From contig JAJEJC010000010.1 in the NCBI GenBank assembly GCA_022828105.1, forward strand, positions 105,483 to 169,482: a stretch of DNA of 64,000 nt. The letters run 5' to 3'. Each line of letters starts with the position of its first letter. Position 1 is the stretch's first letter. Positions 30,767-40,813 of this stretch are shown piece after piece. The notes under the pieces were generated by a model. The model saw only the letters and a program-made list of their open reading frames with translations, ran no database searches and was not told where the DNA came from. A program made the translations under genes and the position numbers. The stretch is from Dehalococcoidia bacterium. GTDB taxonomy: Bacteria > Chloroflexota > Dehalococcoidia > Bin125.

Positions 30767-30769
30767 ACT
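30764..30769 (+). promoter_or_regulatory. -10-like hexamer of ruvC overlapping the yebC stop
   Basis: TAGACT begins with the yebC stop codon TAG and lies exactly six bases before the ruvC ATG. Besides read-through from yebC, ruvC could thus have its own leaderless transcript. Confidence 0.35.
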
Positions 30770-30775
30770 CGCAGC

Positions 30776-31288
30776 ATGACCCGAATCCTCGGCATCGATC
30801 CCGGCCTCAACGCGACTGGCTGGGGTTTGCTGGAGATCACGCCCGACGGCGCCGCCAATCTGCGCTGGGGCACGATCCGACCCTCGGACGGGCCGCTCGC
30901 CGAACGCCTGCACGTGATCAACGACGCGGTGTCGGACTTGCTGAAACGCCACCGCCCCGACGCGCTCGCCGTTGAGCGACCCTTCAACCACAAGAACGTG
31001 AAGACGGCGGTGATGCTCGGACAGGCGCAGGCAGCCGCGATCATCGCCGCCGCCGCGGCCCACACGCCGGTCCACGAGTACCCGCCCCGACAAGTCAAGG
31101 AGGCGGTCACCGGACTCGGCTCGGCCGACAAGGCCGCGGTCAAGCAGGCGCTCGCCGCTCGCCTCGGACTGACCAAGCTCGACGCCCCGGCTGACGCCGC
31201 CGACGCGCTCGCGGTTGCCTTCTGCCATCACCTGATGTCGCCCGCCATCGAGGCAGTTGAGGCGGTCGAGGCCCTGGAGACCCGATGA
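30776..31288 (+). CDS. ruvC: Crossover junction endodeoxyribonuclease RuvC
   Basis: Resolves Holliday junctions by paired nicks. The 170-residue product has the RNase H-like acidic residues: ILGIDPGLNATGWG (Asp), the Glu in ALAVERPFNHKN, and the C-terminal pair in APADAADALAVAFCH. The Phe-containing loop FNHKNVKTAVMLGQAQ is normal. It overlaps ruvA by four bases. Confidence 0.95.
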   Translation: MTRILGIDPGLNATGWGLLEITPDGAANLRWGTIRPSDGPLAERLHVINDAVSDLLKRHRPDALAVERPFNHKNVKTAVMLGQAQAAAIIAAAAAHTPVHEYPPRQVKEAVTGLGSADKAAVKQALAARLGLTKLDAPADAADALAVAFCHHLMSPAIEAVEAVEALETR

Positions 31289-31938
31289 TCTCCCGCATCC
31301 GAGGCCGCGCCGTCGATTGGCACGAGGATCGCCAGAGCGTCGAAGTCGAGATCGGCTCCGAGGCCGGCGGCTTGACCTACGAGGTGCGCCTGCCGACCGC
31401 CGTCTGGCTGGCGCTGGAGGACGCCCGCCCCGACGTGCTTGATCTCTACACCCACTACCACGTGCCCGATCGCGCCCCGGTTCCCGTGCTGATCGGCTTT
31501 CTCCGGCCGATCGAGCGCGACTTCTTCCGCAAGCTGATTGGCGTGCCCCAGATGGGCGTGACCAAGGCGCAGCAGGCGCTGGCGGCATCAGTCTCCACCA
31601 TCGCCCAGGCGATTGAGGCAGAGGATCGCCGCACCCTGACCCAGTTGCCCGGAATCGGCTCCCGCCAGGCGGATCGGATCATCGCCGATCTCAAGGGCAA
31701 GGTGATCGAGGAGGCAATGCTTGTCGACGAGGGCTTCGACACCAGGGCTCGACGCCCGGTTCGGCCCACCGACGAGATTGCCGCCGACGCCACTGAAGCC
31801 CTGGTCGGTCTCGGCTACACCCGCCGCGACGCCGACCGCTGGATCGCCGCCGTCCTCGGCGCGCCCGACATCGAACCACCCGACTCCACCGAATCACTCC
31901 TCCGAGCCGTCCTCGAGCACATCGGCACGGCCCCCTGA
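31285..31938 (+). CDS. ruvA: Holliday junction branch-migration protein RuvA
   Basis: Forms the DNA-binding tetramer that loads RuvB on junctions. The 217-residue product starts ISRIRGRAVDW, has the OB domain with THYHVPD, then helix-hairpin-helix repeats (LIGVPQMGVTKAQQAL, LTQLPGIGSRQADRII), and a flexible linker to domain III (ATEALVGLGYTRRDADRWIAAVL). The first HhH, GVPQMGVTKA, differs from the usual GVxGIGPKxA by lacking one Gly. The stop is followed directly by a cluster of twin-hairpin repeats; ruvB is elsewhere. Confidence 0.92.
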   Translation: MISRIRGRAVDWHEDRQSVEVEIGSEAGGLTYEVRLPTAVWLALEDARPDVLDLYTHYHVPDRAPVPVLIGFLRPIERDFFRKLIGVPQMGVTKAQQALAASVSTIAQAIEAEDRRTLTQLPGIGSRQADRIIADLKGKVIEEAMLVDEGFDTRARRPVRPTDEIAADATEALVGLGYTRRDADRWIAAVLGAPDIEPPDSTESLLRAVLEHIGTAP

Positions 31939-31950
31939 CCTCCCCTCCCC

Positions 31951-32047
31951 TTCCCATCTCCCCCCGCGCAAGCGGGTAGAGATACCGCTCCCTTCCCATC
32001 TCCCCCCGCGGAAGTGGGGCGAGATGCCGCAGGCAGAGGGGGGCGCG
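31951..32047 (+). repeat. Twin-hairpin dispersed repeat, copies 2a (partial) and 2b (full)
   Basis: Copy 2a (31951-31986) has only the first hairpin, CATCTCCCCCCGC-loop-GCGGG-type. Copy 2b (31993-32047) has the first hairpin, the second part as GATGCCGCAGGCAGA and the G-run GGGGGGC. The partial-plus-full tandem arrangement is the same as inside murE at 48.8 kb. It lies right after ruvA. Confidence 0.75.
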
Positions 32048-32093
32048 TTGTGGATGCGAAAAGGGAACGCCTCCCTCTGACCTGCACAGGGGA

Positions 32094-32145
32094 ACTCCCT
32101 CAGTCCCTACGGGACAGCTCCCCCCTGGAAGGGGGGAGCGGGGAG
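32094..32145 (-). repeat. Twin-hairpin dispersed repeat, copy 3 (reverse orientation)
   Basis: On the reverse strand: CTCCCCGCTCCCCCCTTCC, hairpin partner, then CTGTCCC-tag-GGGACTGAGGGAG. It is closest to the copy inside ftsK. It begins immediately behind the stop codon of the short reverse frame at 32146-32430. Confidence 0.7.
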
Positions 32146-32430
32146 CTAGACGTCTTTGCTTTCAGCCCGCTCGTCCTGGCCGCAGTAATCAAGCTGCTTG
32201 ACCACGTGGAGCAGATTGATCCGGCTCACAAACGCTTCGGCCATGCGCCACGAGCGGTCGCCGAAGACGAGCACGTAGAGCCGTGATGAATCCCGGATCG
32301 CGGCCCAGAGCTGCTCCGGGAACGGCGTCCAGGCGCAATAGAAAGCGGAGCCGTCGGGCGCGAGGCTGCCAGGCAGCGAAAACAGGAAGAGAAGAGTTGG
32401 GGGGGCAGCGTGACTTGCGGCGACGCGCAA
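32146..32430 (-). CDS. Short unrecognised reading frame, possible gene remnant
   Basis: Up to 94 residues; the start is unclear. The C-terminal two thirds (FYCAWTPFPEQLWAAIRDSS, then YVLVFGDRSWRMAEAF) read like real protein, with coding-like composition, and end RAESKDV at a stop that touches repeat copy 3. The N-terminal part is weaker and hydrophobic. I do not recognise it. It could be a small gene or the tail of a larger gene disrupted by the repeats on its downstream side. Confidence 0.3.
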   Translation of the reverse strand: MRVAASHAAPPTLLFLFSLPGSLAPDGSAFYCAWTPFPEQLWAAIRDSSRLYVLVFGDRSWRMAEAFVSRINLLHVVKQLDYCGQDERAESKDV

Positions 32431-32655
32431 GCGCGAGCAGCCTCAGTCGGGTCGGATTGTCGCTCCGCACAGACCATGCCAACCGTTCCGCTTACCGGCG
32501 TTACTCTTCCGAGACGTATCCATTCGGATATCACTGACACATGACAATGTGGGTCTACATCCCTAACTTCATATGAGTTTTTGTTGGAATCGGCGCTACG
32601 AGGCCGGACCGCCTGAGATCGGCTCTGCCGCTCGGCGCTGTTTCTCGATAAGCTC
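32431..32655. other. Non-coding stretch upstream of uvrB
   Basis: No supported gene. It holds short palindromes TATCC-N4-GGATA (32517-32530) and CACAT-N4-ATGTG (32538-32551), a T-run near 32578, and just before the uvrB ATG a TAAGCT hexamer (32649-32654) seven bases from the start. The G-rich part near 32403-32412 resembles the right end of repeat copy 1. It is more A+T-rich than its surroundings. Confidence 0.4.
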
Positions 32656-32661
32656 TTGCTC

Positions 32662-34803
<2,142 letters not shown>

Positions 34804-34932
34804 CCGTCGAATCTGGTGGATGCCCGCTTTGCCGTCCTGCGACTCTCTTGATACCGTCAAGCCGACGCGGTTACGCCCGCGCTGCTATCATCTGCGCGCC
34901 TGTAACGGCTGGCTTCGTGAGAGTGTGCACTC

Positions 34933-35763
34933 GTGGCAGCAGGCAGTGAACCGGAACGCTGGCGGCAGACCAATGTCGACGCGCCGCCGTCCTGGCTGGG
35001 CGGACGCTCCGAACAGGAGGAAGCGCGAGCCTGCGCATTCTGTGGCGAAGTGCCGCCGCCCGCTTCGTCCTTCTGTCCCAACTGCGGACGCGCCGTCACC
35101 GCCGCGCTGCTGCCCCAGCAGGGCGAGTCGCTGACGGTCCTGTTCACCGACATCGAAGACTCGACCAACCTGACCGAGCGACTCGGGGATCTGCAATGGG
35201 AGCGGATCATCGACGAGCACAACGAGATTGTGCGCGAGGAGTTGCACCGCCACGCGGGCTTTGAAGTCAAGTTGACCGGCGACGGCTTCCTGATCGCGTT
35301 TGCCGACGGGATGAGTGCGCTGCGCTGCGCCGCCCGCGTCCAGGATCAGGTCACCCAGATCGCCGCACTGCGCGGCGCGAGCTGGCCGGTCTCGGTGCGC
35401 ATGGGCGTGCATCGCGGTGATGTCATCCTGCGGCCTGGCGGCGACATCCTCGGACGCACCGTCAACATGGCCGCGCGAATCATGGCCAAGGGACGCGGCG
35501 GCTCGATCGTCGTCTCGCAGGCGTTATACGACGACGTGATTCGGCAAGTCGGCGCCGATCTCTGGGACGGCCTTGGCGCGCGACGGATCCGCGGCCTGGA
35601 CCGTCGGGAGCGACTGTATCTGCTCCGTTGGCGCGACTTCCTGGAGCTGGAGCAGGAGCGCGGCAGACCGCGCCCGCAGCGCATCACGATCAGCAACGGC
35701 GAATCCATCGATTCCGTGGACGCGGTGCTCGGCGAACCGGAGACTGCCGCGGTCGACGCCTGA
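34933..35763 (+). CDS. Class III adenylate/guanylate cyclase with N-terminal zinc ribbon
   Basis: Makes a cyclic nucleotide second messenger. The GTG at 34933 gives 276 residues. Residues about 35-58 hold a double Cys pair (CAFCGEVP ... CPNCGRAV). The cyclase domain follows: first metal Asp in FTDIEDST (Asp73), KLTGDGFL with Lys113 and second metal Asp117, DILGRTVN with Asn178 and Arg182 in NMAARI. All catalytic residues are present, so it should be active; the Lys/Asp pair favours ATP. No TM helix is seen, so it is soluble. Its stop lies one base from the convergent ftsK stop. Confidence 0.88.
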   Translation: MAAGSEPERWRQTNVDAPPSWLGGRSEQEEARACAFCGEVPPPASSFCPNCGRAVTAALLPQQGESLTVLFTDIEDSTNLTERLGDLQWERIIDEHNEIVREELHRHAGFEVKLTGDGFLIAFADGMSALRCAARVQDQVTQIAALRGASWPVSVRMGVHRGDVILRPGGDILGRTVNMAARIMAKGRGGSIVVSQALYDDVIRQVGADLWDGLGARRIRGLDRRERLYLLRWRDFLELEQERGRPRPQRITISNGESIDSVDAVLGEPETAAVDA

Positions 35764-35764
35764 C

Positions 35765-38362
35765 TCAGCGCTCGTTCCGCGCCAACACCCGACGCGACCG
35801 TCCGCCGTCCGACTCCTCGATCACCCCTGCCTCCGCCAACTGCTCAATCAGCCGCTCCGCCCGAGGCCGGCCAATCCGCATCCGACGCTGCAGCAACATC
35901 GCCGACACCCGCTCGTACTCGCGAGCCAACTCCGTCGCCTCTCCCAGTCGCGAATCCAACGCCTCCCCGCTCCCCCCTTCCAAGGGAGATCTGTCGCGGA
36001 GCGACTGAGGGGGCTCCGCCTCTACGACGATGTCCGGCGCCTCCTCCGATCCGTCAGCCTCAAGCGCCGACTCCAGTGTCGAGGTCAGCGACTGCAACTC
36101 CGCCTGCGCCGCTCGCGCCTCCGCCTCGACCTGCGCCGCCGGAGACTCCACGGACAGCGTTTCCAGCATCTCGTCGAGCGACGATTGTTCGGTCTCAGCC
36201 TGCGACGGACCTGTCCAGGAGTCCAGGATTCGCTCGATCTCCGCATCCGACACGAATGCCCCCTGCACCCGGCGCGGCTTGATCGTGTCAGACGAGATGT
36301 AGAGCATGTCGCCGCGCCCCATCAGCTTCTCGGCGCCCGCGCGATCCATGACTACCCGCGAGTCGGTCTGCGAGGTCGTCGCAAACGCGATCCGCGTCGG
36401 GAAGTTGGCCTTGATCAGCCCGGTCACGACATCGACCGAAGGCCGCTGCGTCGCCACCACGAGGTGAATCCCGACCGCTCGGGCGAGTTGCGCCAGCCGG
36501 ACCAACTGGCCCTCGACGTCCGCTGCAGCCGCCATCATCATGTCGGCCAGCTCGTCCAGCACCACGACCCAGAACGGCATCCGGCGCTGGATGCCCTCCA
36601 GCTGGTTGTAGGCAATGATGTTGCGCGCCTGGTGTTCTTCGAGCTGCCGGTAGCGCCGTTCCATCTCCGCAACGACCACGCCGAGCACCGAGACCACTTC
36701 ATCAGGCTCGGTCACGACGTGGGAGAACGCGAGGTGCGGCGCGCGGCCGTAGTTGGTCAGCTCCACCCGCTTTGGGTCCACCAGAATCAGGCGGACCTCC
36801 TCGGGCGACTTCTGCATCAGCAGCGACGAGATGATCGTGTTGATACATACCGACTTGCCCGATCCGGTCGCGCCGGCGATCAGGACATGCGGCATCCGCG
36901 TCAGATCGGCGATGACCGGATTGCCGCGCACATCTCGTCCCAGCGCGATTGGAAGCCCGTCGTTGCTGGCCATGGCGGAGAACGCGTCGGACTCGATCAG
37001 TCCGCGCAGCGCGACGATCCGCCGGTCCGCGTTCGGCACTTCGACGCCCACGATTGGCTGACCGGGCACGGGCGCTTCAATCCGGATCGAGGGCGCGGAC
37101 AGCGCGAGCGCCAGATCGTCGGCCAGCCGCGTGATCCGGTTGACCCGAACCCGCGTCCGCGAGACTTCCTCCGTCTGAGTGACCGGTTGCCCACGCTGAT
37201 CGACGACAGCCGCACCCGAGGCGTCTCTGACCGGGACTTGCCGCGTCTTGACTTCCCAGCCCGGCTCGACCCCGAACTGCGTGATCGCCGGACCTTCGTT
37301 GATCTGCGTGACCTGCGCGTCAACGCCAAACGAGCCCAGGGTCTCGATGATGATCCTCGCCTGATCCTCCGCGCCCGACCGGACGGTCGAAGCCGGGTCC
37401 TCGTCCAGCAGCTCGATCGGCGGCAACCGCCAGCCGTCCCCGGCCGTCCGATCGAGCGTGCGAAGCAGCGATGGCTTGCCAGAACTTTCGTCCGGAGGAT
37501 CGGACGGTTCGGTTCGCGGCGGTTCGATCGGTTCCCGTGTCAGCGGAGGCCAGGCCTCCTCGGCGCGGGGTGGCAGCTGCTCGAAGGTCTGCGTCTGGTC
37601 AGGCGAACGCGGCGATGGTGGAGCCTGAGGCGCAATCGAGCGCGGCGCTGCAGCGTCGTCGCTGCGGGTATCGCGAAGCGTGCGGACCGACTCCCACACT
37701 TCCCGTCCAATCCAGACCAATAGCAGCCAGAATTGATGCAGCAGCCAGACGAAGCCGCGCCACAGACCGCGCGCCAGCGAAGCCAGGGCAAGCGGCCCCT
37801 TTTCTCGGACTTCACGGACCAGGCGTTTCGCGCCATCTTCGATCCCGCGCTTGGCCGAGCCCAACATCTGCATGGTCGTGCCCGGCGCGATCAGGACGAA
37901 GGCGACAACCAACGCGCACACGATCACAAGCCAACCGACCGGCGAGTCCAGCCAACCGCCGACCTGTCCGCCCGCGCCGTAACGGGCAAGCGACACGCCG
38001 CCCAGCGACTGCTCCAGCGAGATTGCGCCGGCGATGCCCCAGAACGCCAAGAGCGTCAACGCGCCGCCGAGGCAGCGCAGCAGCAGCCGACGATCCTTGC
38101 GGACGCCTTGCCGTACCCGCTCAACCGCCAGCAGTAATCCGGCCAGGGCCACGACCAGCGCGACGAGATACACTCCGCCGCCCAGGGCTTCGATCAGGTT
38201 CCGGCGCAGGCCGGCCAAGGGCAGCGAACCAATCGTCGCCCAGGCGGCAAACGCGATCGCCAGGCCGATCAGCAGCGTCCCGCCTACGTGTTGCAGGTGA
38301 GTCGTCAACCAGAGGGACACGCGGTCAGGCAGCGCCCGAGCAGGAGCGGATCGTTTCGCCAT
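35765..38362 (-). CDS. ftsK: DNA translocase FtsK/SpoIIIE with an in-frame repeat insertion
   Basis: Moves chromosome ends through the division septum. The ATG at 38362 gives 865 residues. N-terminal half: four hydrophobic segments (LLIGLAIAFAAWATIGSL, VYLVALVVALAGLLLAVE, LLRCLGGALTLLAFWGIAGA, WLVIVCALVVAFVLIAPG), then a Pro-rich linker. RecA-like motor: Walker A GATGSGKSV near residue 497, Walker B LVVLDELADMMM-type. Residues about 781-800 (EPPQSLRDRSPLEGGSGEA) are read from a twin-hairpin repeat. The C-terminal gamma winged helix (VSAMLLQRRMRIGRPRAERL) follows intact. Confidence 0.94.
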   Translation of the reverse strand: MAKRSAPARALPDRVSLWLTTHLQHVGGTLLIGLAIAFAAWATIGSLPLAGLRRNLIEALGGGVYLVALVVALAGLLLAVERVRQGVRKDRRLLLRCLGGALTLLAFWGIAGAISLEQSLGGVSLARYGAGGQVGGWLDSPVGWLVIVCALVVAFVLIAPGTTMQMLGSAKRGIEDGAKRLVREVREKGPLALASLARGLWRGFVWLLHQFWLLLVWIGREVWESVRTLRDTRSDDAAAPRSIAPQAPPSPRSPDQTQTFEQLPPRAEEAWPPLTREPIEPPRTEPSDPPDESSGKPSLLRTLDRTAGDGWRLPPIELLDEDPASTVRSGAEDQARIIIETLGSFGVDAQVTQINEGPAITQFGVEPGWEVKTRQVPVRDASGAAVVDQRGQPVTQTEEVSRTRVRVNRITRLADDLALALSAPSIRIEAPVPGQPIVGVEVPNADRRIVALRGLIESDAFSAMASNDGLPIALGRDVRGNPVIADLTRMPHVLIAGATGSGKSVCINTIISSLLMQKSPEEVRLILVDPKRVELTNYGRAPHLAFSHVVTEPDEVVSVLGVVVAEMERRYRQLEEHQARNIIAYNQLEGIQRRMPFWVVVLDELADMMMAAAADVEGQLVRLAQLARAVGIHLVVATQRPSVDVVTGLIKANFPTRIAFATTSQTDSRVVMDRAGAEKLMGRGDMLYISSDTIKPRRVQGAFVSDAEIERILDSWTGPSQAETEQSSLDEMLETLSVESPAAQVEAEARAAQAELQSLTSTLESALEADGSEEAPDIVVEAEPPQSLRDRSPLEGGSGEALDSRLGEATELAREYERVSAMLLQRRMRIGRPRAERLIEQLAEAGVIEESDGGRSRRVLARNER
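35963..36020 (-). repeat. Twin-hairpin dispersed repeat, copy 4, inside ftsK
   Basis: Plus strand CTCCCCGCTCCCCCCTTCC-AAGGGAGAT-CTGTCGCGGAGCGACTGAGGGGG has the two hairpins and G-run. Read on the ftsK strand it keeps the frame open and encodes about 20 residues between the motor and the DNA-reading gamma domain, a flexible place. Confidence 0.8.
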
Positions 38363-38410
38363 ATAGCCGTTGTATCGCCCCGCGTACAGGATCGCCAATC
38401 GGAGCGTTGG

Positions 38411-40096
38411 TCAAACCTGTACCGCCACCACTACCACCATAGGACGTTGCCGCGTTTCGCGTCGCAGGTACGCCGAGACTTCCTGCTGCACCTGGCGCTT
38501 GCGTTTCTCCCAGGTTGTCGGTTTGGTCGCGTTCGGCTTCGAGCGCAACACGTCACGAGCTACCTGCGCGGCGCCCGCGGCCAGGCTCTCCGAGGTGTGA
38601 ATCTCTGCGAAACCTCGAGACGCCACCTCGACCTCGCCGGTCATGGCTCCCGTTTCGGCATTGACCGCCACGGCGATCAGAATGAAGCCGTCGTCCGCCA
38701 GTTTCTGCCGGTCGCGGATGATCGAGCGATCGACGCCGCCCACGTTTTCGCCGTCGACGTAGATGTACGGCGCCGCAATCTGATCGACCACCTGCGATCC
38801 GTCAGCCGTCAGCTCCAGCACGTCGCCGTCGAGCAGGATGTGCAGGCCGTCGTCCGGCACGCCCATCGACTCCGCCAGCCGGGCGTGCATCACCAGGTGT
38901 CGATACTCGCCGTGGATTGGCACGAATGCCTGCGGGTCGGTCAGCGAGATCACCGTCTTCAGCTCCTCCTGAGCCGCATGACCTCGTACGTGGACGTGTT
39001 CGTGCCCCGACGTCACCGACACCACGTCAACCCCGCGCTTGAACAGATTATTCATCGTGTTGTTGACCGCCGACTCGTTGCCGGGGATCGGCGACGACGA
39101 CAACACCACCGTGTCGCCCGGCCTGAGCGTCACTTCTCGGTGCGAACCGGTCGCCATTCGCGATAACGCCGCCATCGGCTCGCCTTGTGCGCCGGTGCAG
39201 ATGATCACCGTGTTCTCGTCCCGCGCCGAGCCCAAATCAGTGATTGGACGCAGACGTCGCTCATCCGCCGCCACGTACCCGAGTTCGAGGGCCATCTCGA
39301 TGTTCTTCTCCATCGACCGCCCCGTTGCGTAGACGACGCGACCGGACTCCTCGGCCGCATCAACGATCTGCTGGATACGCGCGATCTGTGAGGCGAACGT
39401 TGCGATGATCACTCGGCCGGGCGCGGTCAGGAGCAGTTGTTCCAGCGCCTCGCCGACCAATCTCTCCGAAGGCGTCACGCCCGGCTGGTCGGCATAGGTC
39501 GAATCGGAGCAGAGCAAGCGCACGCCTTCCTGGCCATAGGCGGCGAGCTGCTGCAAATCGGTCGGCTCCGACATGACCGGCGTGTGATCGATCTTGAAGT
39601 CGCCGGTATGCACGACAAGTCCGGCTGGGGTGCGCAAGGCGATCCCGAAGGCGTCGGGGATTGAGTGCGCGACCGGATAGAACTCGGCGGTGATCGTGCC
39701 GAAGTCGAAGCTGGATCCCGTGCCCGCCTCGATCATGTGGGCGTCGAGGATGCCCGATTCTTCCAGCCGCCAGCCGATCAGGCCCAACGCCAGCGGCGGT
39801 CCGTAGATTGGCGCCTGCAACTGCGGCAGCAGGAAACGCAGGGCGCCGATGTGATCTTCATGGCCGTGCGTGATCAAGTACCCGCGCAGCTTGTCGCGCC
39901 GCTCGAGCACGTAGGACGCGTCGGGAATGATGTAGTCGACCCCGTGCATGTCGTCGGAGGGAAACAGCAGTCCGGCATCGACGACGATGAGGTCTTCGGC
40001 CGTCTCGTAGACCATCATGTTGCGGCCGATCTCACCCAGTCCACCCAGCGGCACCACGCGCAGCGCGTCCTCGGCAACGTCGGTCAAATCAGCCAC
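38411..40096 (-). CDS. rnj: Ribonuclease J
   Basis: Metallo-beta-lactamase/beta-CASP nuclease with 5'-3' exo- and endonuclease activity in mRNA decay and rRNA maturation. The 561-residue product starts VVPLGGLGEIGRNMMVYE and has the metal site HGHEDH (His77-His82), further metal ligands around HTGDFKIDHTP and DSTYA, and beta-CASP motifs FASQIARIQQIVDAA and GSHREVTL. The KH-like and C-terminal domain (from VNAETGAMTGEVEV) is present. GTG start after GAGGGG. It lies just upstream of ftsK on the same strand (48-base gap), an order also seen in other Gram-positive-type genomes. Confidence 0.95.
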   Translation of the reverse strand: MADLTDVAEDALRVVPLGGLGEIGRNMMVYETAEDLIVVDAGLLFPSDDMHGVDYIIPDASYVLERRDKLRGYLITHGHEDHIGALRFLLPQLQAPIYGPPLALGLIGWRLEESGILDAHMIEAGTGSSFDFGTITAEFYPVAHSIPDAFGIALRTPAGLVVHTGDFKIDHTPVMSEPTDLQQLAAYGQEGVRLLCSDSTYADQPGVTPSERLVGEALEQLLLTAPGRVIIATFASQIARIQQIVDAAEESGRVVYATGRSMEKNIEMALELGYVAADERRLRPITDLGSARDENTVIICTGAQGEPMAALSRMATGSHREVTLRPGDTVVLSSSPIPGNESAVNNTMNNLFKRGVDVVSVTSGHEHVHVRGHAAQEELKTVISLTDPQAFVPIHGEYRHLVMHARLAESMGVPDDGLHILLDGDVLELTADGSQVVDQIAAPYIYVDGENVGGVDRSIIRDRQKLADDGFILIAVAVNAETGAMTGEVEVASRGFAEIHTSESLAAGAAQVARDVLRSKPNATKPTTWEKRKRQVQQEVSAYLRRETRQRPMVVVVAVQV

Positions 40097-40132
40097 ACGC
40101 CCCTCAATCCATCTTCATACGTGCAGCAAGCG

Positions 40133-40768
40133 CTACAACAGCGAACGTGTTGACGTGTCATCCTCTGTCGATCCGTGCGAGTGTCCGATCTGGACCGGAG
40201 CGATCTGCGGACGTTCCGCCTGTGCGAGCAGCGGCGGAATCAGCGCGAAATCCTGGCGCATCGTCTCCATCAGGTTGGAGTTGCGCAGCGCCGCAGCGGG
40301 ATGGTAGACGGGCAGGATCAACCACGGTCCGGCCTGGAACGGCTGGCCTCGCGTCTCTCCCATCTTCGCGTCGGGCAAGAAGTACTGAGTGGCGAACCGT
40401 CCCAGCAGCACGATCAGCTTCGGACGGATGCCCTCGATCTGTTCCCGCAAGTAGACCTCGCAGCAGCCGATCTCGTCCGGCATCGGATCGCGATTGTCGG
40501 GCGGGCGGCACTTGACCACATTGGCGACGAAGACCTGGGCTCGGCTGAGCTCGATCCCCGCCAGCAGGTCGTCCAGCAACTGGCCCGCGCGGCCAACGAA
40601 GGGCCGCCCTTGTCGATCCTCGTTCGCGCCCGGCGCTTCGCCGATGAACATCAGCTCAGCCTCGGGATCGCCGTCGCCCGGCACCGTCAGAGTCCGACCC
40701 TCATGCAGTCGGCACGCTGTGCAGCCAGCGATCTTCGCGTTCAACGATTCCAGGAGTTGAGCATCCAC
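40133..40768 (-). CDS. Uracil-DNA glycosylase, family 4 (Fe-S)
   Basis: Removes uracil from DNA. The 211-residue product has motif 1 GEAPGANEDRQGRPFVGRAG and motif 2 HPAAALRN typical of families 4/5; the Glu in GEAPG (not GLAP) argues for family 4. Four Cys for an Fe-S cluster are present: CTAC near residues 16-19, then Cys in VKCRPP and CCEVYL. The last 35 residues are Gln/Pro-rich and not conserved. GTG start lies six bases behind a TAGACT hexamer. It is the last gene of a tatA-tatC-udg direction block. Confidence 0.92.
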   Translation of the reverse strand: MDAQLLESLNAKIAGCTACRLHEGRTLTVPGDGDPEAELMFIGEAPGANEDRQGRPFVGRAGQLLDDLLAGIELSRAQVFVANVVKCRPPDNRDPMPDEIGCCEVYLREQIEGIRPKLIVLLGRFATQYFLPDAKMGETRGQPFQAGPWLILPVYHPAAALRNSNLMETMRQDFALIPPLLAQAERPQIAPVQIGHSHGSTEDDTSTRSLL

Positions 40769-40774
40769 GCCGTC

Positions 40775-40780
40775 AGTCTA
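40775..40780 (-). promoter_or_regulatory. -10-like hexamer of the uracil-DNA glycosylase gene, leaderless layout
   Basis: Reverse-strand TAGACT lies exactly six bases before the GTG start. It separates the gene from tatC transcription. Confidence 0.4.
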
Positions 40781-40813
40781 CGACCACCAACCATCCGCGC
40801 AGTTCTACGCGAG

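Noticed and set aside
29606..31588. 660-codon minus frame over yebC-ruvC-ruvA
   Set aside because: It is an Arg/Ser/Gly-rich shadow with no domain, opposite three conserved genes.
31951..32145. Possible CRISPR array, because several similar units recur
   Set aside because: The units are unequal, differ in orientation, are internally palindromic, and have no regular spacers or cas genes; similar units occur far apart and inside genes.
34933..35763. Cyclase as an inactive relative
   Set aside because: Both metal Asp residues, the Lys, and the transition-state Asn and Arg are all present.
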